A stretch of 64,000 nt of DNA from Gorsachius magnificus (lineage: Eukaryota > Chordata > Aves > Pelecaniformes > Ardeidae): positions 18,658,007 to 18,722,006 of the forward strand of contig CM067086.1 in assembly GCA_034008185.1 (NCBI GenBank). The letters run 5' to 3'. Made by a program: the position numbers and the translations under genes. The notes below the pieces were generated by a model. It saw only the letters and a list, made by a program, of their open reading frames with translations, was not told the DNA's origin and ran no database searches. Of the stretch, positions 32,331 to 43,622 are shown piece by piece (the stretch's first letter is position 1; each line of letters opens with the position of its first letter).

Positions 32331-32926
32331 TCGTCAGTGATGGCTTTGGAATCCAAACAGCTATAAAATGGTCAGGAACCCTGAAGTCCTTACACAAGGC
32401 TTCACTGGAGCCTGCTTGTAAAAGCAGAGCACCTTAAAAAAATTCAAGAACATTTAAGCAATGAATACATAGCTGGAAAAACCACTCCAAACAGTTTGGA
32501 CTCTCCAATTTTTCTGCAGGTTTTGAGTGAAACTGCCCTGAGTAGGCATAATTAATTTGGTTATGTGCTCTTCTACGTAGCTGGGGCACAGGAATAATTT
32601 TCTTTTTGTTTAACACTCATAGCACAAAACCAGATGCTTCCTCTGCACCGGGGATGTGTTTACTGAAACCTTTCCACACGGGATTTTTCTGCTGTGGACG
32701 CAGGAGGGCAGTGCAGTTCTAATTTGGATTCAAACCTGTATGAAGCAGATAGTCTTTGACATAAAGCAAGCTCAGCCCCAAGTCCCAGCAAAGCCTCCGT
32801 TCCAGTTAAAGGATAGTTTCTACTCTTCCCTTCACTATTGTACTTGGCTACCCACCTGTAGTTACACTTTTTAAAATAAATATATCTTCCTCAACCTCTG
32901 CATGCGCAGCTAATATCTATACTGCC

Positions 32927-33020
32927 AAAGAAAAAAAAAAGGGAGGGGAGGAAAAAAGAGGGGGGAAAAGAGTGGGGAAAAGGGTGAAGGAGGAAAAAGG
33001 AGAAGGGAAGAAAAGGGGGG
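32927..33020 (+). repeat. Polypurine tract
   Basis: About 94 bp of A/G with only two T interruptions, made of A runs and G3-G6 runs. Irregular, not a clean tandem repeat. Possible triplex or quadruplex former. Confidence 0.9.
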
Positions 33021-33491
33021 CCAAATATTCCCTAAGTGTAAGGAAGTGGATCTAGCAATGCTACTGGGAGACCAAATCACAGAAAGTGATGCTCATCCAT
33101 AATCGCTCAGGGGTCCTGTGCCATTTGTAAGTGCTCAGGCCTCCCTGGGCTGAACTCAGGAGCAGACCAAGCGTGTCTGAAATTGATCTTTCCAAAGGCA
33201 CCGAGTAATGGCTCTGCGAGGTAAAGCCCTTCAAACTTCTTCCAGACTGCCATCGGTATTACTGACTTCAGCAAGGCAGGGGTTAGCGCAGTAGCCTCTC
33301 ACCTGTAGCGAAGGGAGCCTGCCCTGGGTTTGAGATAAAAATAAAATAAGTCAAGTTGCTTTCTTACGTGTCTCTTGGTCTTTTTCAACATCTTAAAAAC
33401 AACTGTGTAACACAGGATAGGCAGAGCCTATCGAAATATTTAAGGCTGTAATAAAAAGGCAGGGCTAGAGGATGCCAATGTACTGAGTTTC

Positions 33492-33508
33492 GGGGGCGGG
33501 GGGGGGGG
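33492..33508 (+). repeat. G-run
   Basis: GGGGG, C, then eleven G. Homopolymer low-complexity sequence that is prone to sequencing error. Confidence 0.9.
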
Positions 33509-34019
33509 CAAAACCTCATTGCTAACTGAATGGGTTGCTTACTGGGAATGAAGACTAAAAGTTCTGCCCACAGTTTAATGCCATCTTCAACAGGGAATTC
33601 AAAGATCCTGGTATTGATTGAAAAGGCAAAACTGCAATTTGTGAACTAAACTGAAAAAGAGGGCAAACTTCTACAGGCAAACTCTGGTTTCACAGATTTT
33701 GTTTTGCCCATCAATGAAGGCTTTTGATTTCTCACTGTAATGGTCTCACTAAGCTTTGTTGATCTGGAAGTGTTATTGTTTGGTGTATTACCTGTACAAA
33801 CTGTACTGGTGTAAAACCTGTACAAACCTGTACATGAACAAACTGCTGGCTCAAAGGCATCAAAAAAAGCCAGTCAGGAAGCCACGTCGTGTACGCCTCT
33901 ACTTCTTAGAAATTTTACCTCAGGTAGACAATGGTTTTAAAATGTGTGAAATAGGCACAGGAAATAACCACTTAATAATAATAAAAAAAGGTTAGTGATT
34001 ATTTTTTCATGGTAACCCT

Positions 34020-34062
34020 TTCATAGAATCATAGAATGTTTTGGGTTGGAAGGGACCCCTAC
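34020..34062 (-). mobile_element. CR1 3' end fragment, reverse
   Basis: TCATAGAATCATAGAATG, then TTTTGGGTTGGAAGGGACCC: only the last 40 bp or so of a CR1 copy. Very short insertions like this are common for CR1. Confidence 0.88.
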
Positions 34063-34207
34063 ATTTGTTCTGTTCCCTTCTGATGGGTCAGTCTGCTCGT
34101 TCAAATTTCCTCTGTAAAATGGATTTCCACTTTCACATTCTGTTTTTTTTAGCATATTCATTTTGCAGTGGTTATTCCAACCAGATACCTTCAAGGAAAG
34201 GCATTTT

Positions 34208-34326
34208 GCAAAGTAAATGACTAATACCACCCAAATAACATAGTCAATGAAGTAAATGAGTGGTTTGAGACAATAAAGATTGCAATAATTAACAAAGTAA
34301 ATGGGTGGTTTGGTGCAATAATTTAC
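34208..34326 (+). repeat. Imperfect short tandem repeat
   Basis: AAGTAAATG occurs at 34211, 34250 and 34295. The last two copies continue with RGTGGTTTG and CAATAA. Spacing is 39 and 45 bp, so this looks like a degenerate duplication. Confidence 0.6.
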
Positions 34327-37300
34327 GGGTTTTTATGCACATTTTTTCTCCCGGCACACTGAGGCAAAGTCAACTCTTTAGCATGAACGGAAGTCTGGTT
34401 TTAGCAGGGTATTGATTTTAGCCAGGCTCTCACCTTGCACAGAACCTGAGGAATGGGCTGGTTTTGAAACCTCCACAGCACCTCTCAAGGTCTGGATCCC
34501 ATCACACACCACAGCATTGAGAAACCTTCAGAGCATATGGCTACCCGGGATGGGTGATATTTGGGCAACGGTACCACACAGCACGCACAGACTAGGGTGG
34601 CATTACACGAGATCTCACCGAATCTGATGTAGCCACATCAGCAGAGAAGATTTTGTGCTGTAATTGTTCTTAATCAGGAAAATATTTTCCTTAAGTTCTG
34701 AAGGTCATCTATTTGCAGCACTTCGTCATCTTTTTCTGTTTGATCCTTTTCATGGGTGATTTTGTTCCTTGGGAATATATATACTCATAGAGAGATATAC
34801 AGAAATTGTAGAAATCATTGATGATATCTGTAGCCATTATTTTATACTGTTATTTTATAAGCATTTCTAGCTAACATTTTAGTGAGCTGCGTTCTACCTT
34901 ATATATATATTTCTGCATTTATTTTTTCTGTATTTCAAATTTCAGCTTGCTAAATATTAAGACTGACGTGTCAAGAAATCACACTATCGTGTAGCACATT
35001 TCATTTTGGCTTCTTGGTTCGTCACCAGCATGAAGCAATATAAATAGAAACAACAAAAAAATAGAAAACATACTAGTAGAATAATCTGAATCATCACCTT
35101 TACAAACACCTCATAAGACATAAAATAATAATCATTAGTAGTAGTATTTTTATTAATATTATTTTCTTTCTGACAAAAGAGGAGGCATTTTGCTTCTGTT
35201 TCTGGCTTCACATTCCTACCACACCATAACTCATTCCCCTATGAATGAAAACCTAATAAATCTGAAACTAAACCTGCAAAAAAATGTATCAGCCAGGTTG
35301 GTATCTGCTCTGTCTCAACATGCAGCTGAAAATGTCCTGGTAAGGGAGGAGAGGTGGGATGGTGCTGCTAAGACAGGGAGGGAGGGAGAGACTGCTCTTA
35401 CGAGCAGCATCTTCGATTTGCACTGGTGTAAACCCAAGGGCATAACCTGAGACCAACTTGCACTGAATTCAAGGGAATCATAGTGCTCTGGGGGCCTTTC
35501 ACTGGGGCCACTTTCTTGTAAAGACCTTAAGAAAACCACTAGATCCACTAAAAAAAAACTCAATTTGAAAATATCGAAGTAATAAGACAGCATATATACC
35601 TTCTTCTGAAGGCATACTTTTCCAATGAAGGTGTATGCGACATAAAAAAGGGAAGAAATGGCTAAAAGTCAAGTGGTAACAGAAAAATCACAGCAAAATC
35701 AATAAAAATTAAAAAAAAAACCCACCAACTGAAATTGAGAAGATGCACATCAAAAAGAAATACTGAATAGCATTTAGGGAGCTGATATCTTTGGAACTCA
35801 GTTGCACTGGTATAAAAATATGGAGCAGCTCCCCCGCCTCTCCTTTTGTAACAGGCTTGTCACGTGCAAAGCTAACAAAATAATCAAAGCAGCCACTGGA
35901 AAATTGTAAGTAACTTTTAAGCAGGAAGGAACCACAGGATGTTAGTAGGGTGAAAGACTGACATTCCTCAGTGGGATGCTAGAATTTTTTAACCTGCATT
36001 CCTATCAATATACGCGTTACTCACCACTGCAATATATGCTGCTAATTCATGTAATGTATGTAGCTACTTACACAGCCAATAGCATTGCAATTAATAAGTA
36101 CTAACCTATAAAATCTACAATTCCTTTTGAATTTTGACTAAAGCCACCTTTTCAAAGAGAAAAACACTACAAGGACTTCGGGCAAAAAGTATACAGCAAA
36201 ACATTTGACATTCTGTTACCTCAGTACTGTTTTTTTTCAGCAAATTAAGTTTTCATATTTTCTCAGAGAGAAAAATAATCATGCCTCTGTGGTTTATTTT
36301 CCCCACAGATAGCAAGCATAAGAGTAAAGGAAATTTGATGAAGGTTCACACAGTATCTTCATTAACATTAGTTTCAGCTGCAATTATCTACCAAAGGATT
36401 CTCTTTTCTTCTTTATTAATGCAGCTGACTGTGAAAAAAAATTAATGTTTTCACTGTTATTATGTTGGGTTTGCAAAACTTTAAGAATGGCAGTGTGGCA
36501 GGACTGGATGTTGGTCTAGATCACCATTATGAAGTATCTACTTTCATTGTGACAATTTTTGTGTGTAGAAAGATCCACTTATTTGTGGAATTAAATAGCA
36601 GAAATCTTCATAAGGATGCAACAAGCAACCAGTTATTGCAAATAATAGTCCCCAACAGGGAACTGTATAAAATGTTCAGAAAATAAAGCAGTACTAAACT
36701 GTAGAAAATAATTTGAGCTTTTATAGAGAGGCTACATTAATTCATTTATTTTTGTTTTGTTTCTTGTCATTCTGTTACAGTAATCATAAGAATATTTTTA
36801 ATTGTTAATTGAATTTGGAGAGAGCGCCATTCTTTTTTTGTAAAAAGAAATGTGAAAACTCATCTTTCACTCCTTCCCTATTTCACTGGTCTAATTCTGC
36901 TTTCATTTGCAGTCTCTGTAGAATAACTCCTAGCACACGGAAATGTCAAAAAAAAAAAAAAAAGTAGAGACTCTTTTTTCAAGCACTTTTATAAGAGATT
37001 ATTCAAAATTACAGGATTTTTCTTTTGGTATTTGAGGCAGAGCTTTCCTGAAGCATCTATCTTCAGGAAGCTGGTTGGACAACTGTGAAGGTTAGCAAAA
37101 AATAAATGTCAAGAATATTAAACCAATGAGATCATTGCCTGGCAGGCAAACTGTTTTGAAAACTAAGATCCAAGATACATCTCCTGCGCAGCCATAGGAT
37201 ATGACTGAGATAAAGGGATGGCCGTACAGAAATATACCCCAAAATCCTATAATCCCTTTGTCCATAACTATTTCCAGCCACCAGAATCAAGAACAAACAA

Positions 37301-37559
37301 ACAAAGCAATCTGACCTCAGTAGAAAAGATAAAGTGAACTGCAAACAAATCTCAAATTCCATCTCGCTCATCAACATGCTCCAAATGCCCTCTGCAGCCT
37401 GCACCAGAGAGGAGCAGGAGAGCCCAGCCAGTGAGCCAGCTCTGCAAAACCACCCTCGGGACCGAAAAAAAAAAAATCTCAACAGCGGGATGAAAGAAAG
37501 TGCCATATCAATTTCATTTCCATTCATCATTGTTAAGCTGCAAGTTTAAGAAAGTTTCA

Positions 37560-38110
37560 TTGCCAATAAATACTCAGATCATAAGCAGCTGCACATGATA
37601 TCATTTAGAGCCCAGTTGCATAACCCGTATTTCCCCCGAGCTTTGTCCCTAAGCTGCAGCCTGACAGGCATCAGCGAGATCCAGCTTGCTTTTTTAAAAA
37701 AGCCTGCGCAGCGTTTTTACATTTAGCAGCTGAACCAAACTTCACAAAAGCGTCCGAAAAGAATTGGTAAAAGGTTAGGATAGATTGACTGTTTCCAAAT
37801 TGGAATACTAATGATGATCTTTAATGAAGCCTGACAGTACAATCTGTTTCTTATTGTTCCCTAAGTGCTGGCTACCGATCATATTCACTGGCTTTAGGTG
37901 ACGGGGACAGGCAGGGACAAATGGGCCCCACTGGTGAGCAGGACTGTGCACAGCTGATCTTTCAACAAGGATTAAATTAATTAAAATGATTCTCCCATCA
38001 GAAGAATCAATCTTTTGATTTGTTATCATCATAGTGGTTATTAATTTTGAATGATGTCTAATTGGTGCCACTGCCGTTTGGGTCAGCTGGCTTAGTAATC
38101 TTCTTAGAAA
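37560..38110. promoter_or_regulatory. Candidate conserved non-coding element(s)
   Basis: No simple repeat or CR1. The stretch includes a 16-bp palindrome GCTTTTTTAAAAAAGC (37688-37703), a homeodomain cluster (GGATTAAATTAATTAAAATG, about 37968-37987), GTTATTAATTTTG and TCTAATTGG. It reads like a developmental enhancer by motif content only. Confidence 0.3.
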
Positions 38111-40138
38111 GCAGTAAAGAATACATAATTTCAGTAGCTCTGGCAGGGAAGCAGGGGAGCTGAAGGAGAAAAGAAAATGACCAACGTGATTTGATACCTC
38201 TCATAATGTGGAAGAACAATGGAGAAAAAAGGCAAAATACCTGCAAGACCCAAACGGTGAAAACTGACTTCGCTTTACTCGTTTCACTGCTTTTAATACA
38301 AAATAAAGGCACTTTCTCATAAGGATAGCATTGAAGAAGTGTTTTATTGTAGTGTTGATAATAAGCACAGTTGGAAATATACTCCATTTTCTGGGTAAAG
38401 ACCATATGCACAGAGCTGGACAGGACTCAGGGGAAAGCCCAGGCTGATCAAGGAGGTCACCACTGGACTTCAGAGACAGAACTTGCACAGGTTGCATGGT
38501 ATCTGGCCCAGCCATTTCAGAATGTGGCCCTAGCTCCACAAACAACGTCTCCCATTTATTTGCACAACCAGTCTTTTGAAACACACCTAAATGACCACAA
38601 GATTAGGACCACGAGATCTGGTCTCCTACTCAAATTTTTTAAGGTATTTAAGCACTTTAAAACATCAACATGAGTCTAGAAGAAGTCACAGAAGCACCTG
38701 CATGTAAAGCAAGGTTGCTCATCTGCATGGATTTGAAGGTTGGGCTGGATGTGTCATCTCCACAGCTATATGTCCCAATAATGCCTAAATCATCCCTGCA
38801 AGTGGACGTGAGGCTTCTTGTTTGTTGTTTAAAGTGACAGGGTAAGAGAAAGGCCGTGTTCTGTGCCTTATAACAACAGATATCTTAATGAGGTGAGGAC
38901 ACAACTGCTCCTGACCGAGCTGGTATACTACAGAGATTTTTCCTCCTGTTCACTTTTGAAAGGTAAATATATGACTGCCATGGATGATCTGAAGGAGAGC
39001 TAAATCCTGAATCTTGGATGATATTGACACAAATTAAAGCCCCAGAGATTTCTATTGAAGCAAGTGATATCTGAATCTCACTCAGATGAGAACAGGGACA
39101 TAGTTCTTACTTTCTGGTCTTCTATGCAGAAGAAATAGTTTCTTTCTTACCTGTCTATCATCATAAATATACAACAGCAATAGCATTACTTTGTGAATGG
39201 AGCAGTTCATCTGGGAAGGCATGTATTTCATCAGTGGAATAGGCGTTTAGATGATACATATCCATGTATTTGGGGGCTGAATGTGGTACCTCCCTCTTCT
39301 CCCTGCAGCTGGCAACAAGAGGCGTTGCGCTCTCTGGACATCCATGGTTTCGCCTTCCCTGTCTCCAGTCACACTCTCAGGCTTGTCAGCTAGCTGTCTC
39401 ATGGGAAAAGGAAATACCTTGCAAGACAAATAAGAGTTGTGCAATCCTGATTTCTCTTGATCCCTTCTCCTTTAGGAGGATGGCACAACTGTTGTAATTC
39501 CCGTGTTTTATCTAAAACCCAAGTTAGACTGGAATAATAACATGAGTAATAATTATCTCACGCACGCTAGCCCTTTGAAGTCAACAGCAAAACTGTCAAC
39601 CCAGGAGCATCTATCCACTACACTGGATGAAAAACAGACCTTTTACAATCTTAGCTACATTCTGTAAGAAATTCTGCTTAACCTGATCTTGTGAGTCTTT
39701 ACTATAGGCCACAATTCCCACCAAACCATCTTCATAACTCAAATAGTAAAAAGAGATTTAAAACTCTGTTTTTAATTCCTCATTCTCCAGATGGTCATTC
39801 TTCAGCTACAGGAAAGCAAGATAAACCTCAGCCAAACTACAGGTCTTTATAACAATACAAATAAAAACCCTTTATATGATAGAGCCCACATCTTCATCCA
39901 AGTTTGAGGAGCTGGAATATCCAGACCTGGGTCCTATATCATAGTTAAAAGCATTTATACTTGATAGATGAAGTTTCTTTTTATCTTTTTTCCCACATAT
40001 ATTCCCCCTACTTGTTCTGCTGTGTTTGATTAGACTGGGCACACTGATCTTACTTAACACCGTTAATAACTGTTTAGACAAGGAGTAAGTTACAGATTGT
40101 AGAATCCAACTATTGTTCCTGGCCCCAGCACTAGTTTG

Positions 40139-40176
40139 CTATAATATATATATATACACACACACATATGTATATG
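40139..40176 (+). repeat. TA/CA microsatellite
   Basis: (TA)n passes into (CA)n and back to TATG, about 38 bp, a compound dinucleotide repeat. Confidence 0.88.
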
Positions 40177-40539
40177 ACTTTGGCTAAATTGCATCTCTAC
40201 CATTTTTCTTTGTTTCTTTGCTTCAATGTCCTGTTCTGCAAAATATTTTTAAGCAAGTAAGCTATATATTTACTAGTGCCCCCACAAATCCTTTTTTTTT
40301 AAACAATCACTCCTAGCTTTTTTTTGTATTATTCTTTTTAAAATGGATAGCGTGCATTTCAAGACTGGATGGAACTAAAGTCTAATGTCCAGTGGGACAG
40401 TACCAGCTCCCAGTTGTCATATCTTAGACTGGTATTCTATCCAATTAATCATCTGCAGTCAGAAGAGATAAGTGAGTTAAAAGAGTCTCATTTAAATGCA
40501 TATTGAGATTTTTAAGTCCACAATGAGAAGAGTCTAAGA

Positions 40540-40540
<1 letters not shown>

Positions 40541-40573
<33 letters not shown>
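40541..40573 (+). repeat. A33 homopolymer
   Basis: Thirty-three consecutive A, followed by GAGATC. No recognisable retrocopy lies upstream of it, so I read it as a simple repeat rather than a processed-pseudogene tail. Confidence 0.92.
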
Positions 40574-40576
<3 letters not shown>

Positions 40577-42822
40577 ATCAAAATATTTTGAAAGCTACAC
40601 AAGGCTATCACTGTTTAGTTAGTCTTTGAATCATGCTTGAAATCTTCTTCTTATATTCTGCTTAGAGACACAGCTGTTTTGATTGGGTTTCAAAATTCCA
40701 AAACTATACATTAAAGCAAGCACATTAAAGAATTCACTTAATTCTAAATGCAGTTCTCCAAAATGCCTGTGTTGCCTCGCTATCTAGTATTGCTTTTTGT
40801 CCCACTATAGGTAAATATAACACCTCCTATTTTTCCTTCCAAACATGATGCCTTTAATTTCAGCATTATAATTGCCTTATAGCTAAAAGCTATTTTACAC
40901 ACTAGGAGGCTGTGGCATAGATCTGCCACCGAAAATCCAAAATGCAACCAGTAGGACCCCAGATGTTTATCTCCCTGAATCAAACCAGTGATTAAGCAGA
41001 AGGTGAAATAAACATCTTTCCCCCCCGTGACAGCAGTGGAACCCAGTATTTGTATTTTGTAAAGGTATTACTGGAATACACAATGTTTGTCTTTATGCAC
41101 ACACGAAATTTTAGTCCTTGGAACCATATTAGGCCTTTAAGGCTATAGAAGTGCCTGTCTTTTCTTCTCTAAATCCCACTCAAAACCACTGTGGGCATTT
41201 TCATATCCAATGAAGAAGCTAGCCATGTTGTCCATAAAAGCTAAACACTCCAAAACCCAGAAGATCCAGGAACACCAAAAAAAAAAATTAGAAAAGAAAT
41301 CCTGCAACCCAGATCAGAAATGAGATCCAACAGCTGTACTTGCTGCTTAAACAATATGAGTATTTCTGGCCACCTACACTATAAACTCTTCTCCAAAATA
41401 GGACAATATACCCTGAAGAGTTTTTATTTTTTTTGGGGATTCCCCCAAGTAAACTCCAATCTCCGATGAGATACTGCTTCGAACAGTGCAAGATGAGAAG
41501 CCTCCAACAGCTTTTCCCTTTGATTGAGATCTCACTGTAAAATTACCCCTTACTTTACATGCTCTAAAAAAGAAGTCAGACAGATCCTGAGAAGCATAAG
41601 TACATCAAAGGAAAACAACATGGGAAGAGAAACCTCCTGTGTGCATGGAAAACAGAGCTTAAATAGAGCCAGGATAAAGTATTTGTGGAGAATGCTCTCA
41701 TCTCTTTCTAGCAATGGTGATTTCTACACAATGTATTTGGATACTGTCAGATTTTTGTAAAGAAAACTCAGCTTCTAATGGTGGTTTTCAGTTTATATGG
41801 CGACAGGCTTTCTGGAATTCCCTGTCTCCACGCTCTTTTTGTTCCCCTAAATACTTTCCCTGCTGGAAAATGCACTGATTCCAAACAGCTATAATGGCTA
41901 AGTCCTCTAGCAAATGTCTTAAGTACCTGATTTTGAATAACACCTTGTCCAAGGAATTGGCCAGTTGTTAACCTTTAACCCTATGTACTGCCATGCAGGA
42001 GGAATCCGCTTAAAATTCTCATTGTAAAGATACACAAGGAGTAGCATTAAGGCTATTTGACCTCAGGATTTTCTGAAGGTAACTTTTGGATGTAATTTTC
42101 TCACATCTTTTTGCATTTGCAAATAATTCCTTAAACAGCAATCCAAACAAACTTACTTTTCATGGTGCATTTTTTTTTCCATTTTGTGATCCCATTTAGC
42201 AGTGAAGGAACTGAGAATTCTTCCCAGAAAAACTTATAAAGAATTTAGGATTCAGAAGTGCCTAGGAAAGAAGCCGTATTTACTTTCCCTGGAATGGGGA
42301 CATAAGCTGCCTTTGACAACTGATCTTTCTGATAGCAGAGTTATCCTAAGTGACCAGAAATTGTTCACCGGGAAAGGTGAAAAGCTAGACATAGATCTGC
42401 CTTATGCATGTAACTAAAAAGAAACCCATGTAATACAGACAAATGCCCTAATATTTTTACGTAATAGAAAATGACCACCTAGAACAAATACGCAGAGTAT
42501 AGCTGTTGCAGACAGATAAGGAAACTTGCTTGAGAAAGAAGCAACCATACCACACAAGGTTCTCTTTGAATAAGAAGTCAGACTAATCAGTTATCTTGCA
42601 TCTAGGTTGCAAGAGTGCTGAAAAGGAGCTGTGAGATGTATATAAATTAAGTTACAACGTATGATGCAGTTGCAGCTTTCCTCTGTACTTCTTATTAGAA
42701 AATTCCATCAACGCTACAATATATTTTGGTCTCACCTTCTCTTTAGCTGTATTTCCAACAACTCCGTTGAAACCACAAATGAAATCCTGCCCTCACTGAA
42801 ATTACTGGAAATTTAGCTCCTG

Positions 42823-42890
42823 ATTTGGGGGTTGGACTAGATGACCTCTAGGGGTCCCTTCTAACCCAAAACATTCTATGATTCTATGAT
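42823..42890 (+). mobile_element. CR1 3' end fragment, forward
   Basis: GGGGGTTGGACTAGATGACC, then CTAACCCAAAACATTC, ending in TATGATTCTATGATT, the 3' terminus of a CR1. Almost identical in wording to the 3' end at 3320-3383, so probably the same subfamily. Confidence 0.92.
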
Positions 42891-43348
42891 TTCAGTGGAG
42901 CTAGGAAGTTATCAGTCACGTGGAGAATTCCCTTCGCATCTAGAAATGCTTCAGTGCTAAATAGACACCAACAACTATTGAACCCAGGCCTCCTTGCTGA
43001 CTTGAAATACAGAGAGAACACAGGGCAGGCTGGGCAACAGTCAAAGCCGGACCTCACTGAGTGCCTAGGCAGCTCTGGGCAGTGTGCATGCACATACACA
43101 AGTCTAGGAGACTAGATCGTATGTGAGGTGAGGCAGGACTGCATCGCATGCCCAGCATGCTTAGGTTCATTGCACGTGCAATGAAGATGTCCCTGCAAAG
43201 GCACAGAAACCAGGTGTCTCTGCTGTCAGACCAACGTGTCAGGTGCTCCCCCCTTCCCAGTGGGGACTCAAAGGGATCATACCTGAACATGGGATGAGGT
43301 ACCCATAGTGGGGTAGCTGAAAGTGTAGAAGGTCCCAGAGCAGGTAAA

Positions 43349-43622
43349 TAGAATCATAGAATTGTGTAATCATTTAGGTTGGAAAAGACCTTTAAGATCA
43401 TCAAGTCCAACCATTAACCTAACCCTGCCATTCCACCACTAAACCATGTCCCTAAGCACCTCATCTGCCCAGCTTTTAAATACCTCCAGGGATGGGGACT
43501 CCACCACTTCCGCGGACAGCTCATTCCAGTGCTTGACAACCCTTTCGGTGAAGAAATTTTTCCTAATGTCCAACCTAAACCTGCCCTGATGCAACTTGAG
43601 GCCATTTCCTCTTGTCCTAAGG
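43349..43622 (-). mobile_element. CR1 LINE 3' fragment, reverse
   Basis: Starts ATAGAATCATAGAATTGTG, then GGTTGGAAAAGACCTTTAAG, CCAGGGATGGGGACTCCACC and TTTCCTCTTGTCCTAAGG. A different CR1 subfamily from those at 3.3 and 42.8 kb, judged by the AAAGACCTTTAAGATCATC end. Confidence 0.93.

Larger units (their letters stand above)
30367..42822. other. Intergenic region, no recognised gene
   Basis: Mostly AT-rich. It holds a CTCF-like dyad (31587-31633), a GC-rich patch (31800-32330), a polypurine tract (32927-33020), a small CR1 end (34020-34062), imperfect repeats near 34210-34320, a candidate element at 37560-38110, a TA/CA microsatellite and an A33 run. The rest shows nothing identifiable. Confidence 0.7.

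Noticed and set aside
35405..35560. Possible ancient repeat with TTGCACTGGTGTAAAC wording
   Set aside because: It resembles a widespread reptile/bird repeat phrase, but the match is too short and diverged to name a family.
40541..40573. A33 as the tail of a processed pseudogene
   Set aside because: No coding-like sequence or polyadenylation signal in the right place upstream, and no target-site duplication seen.
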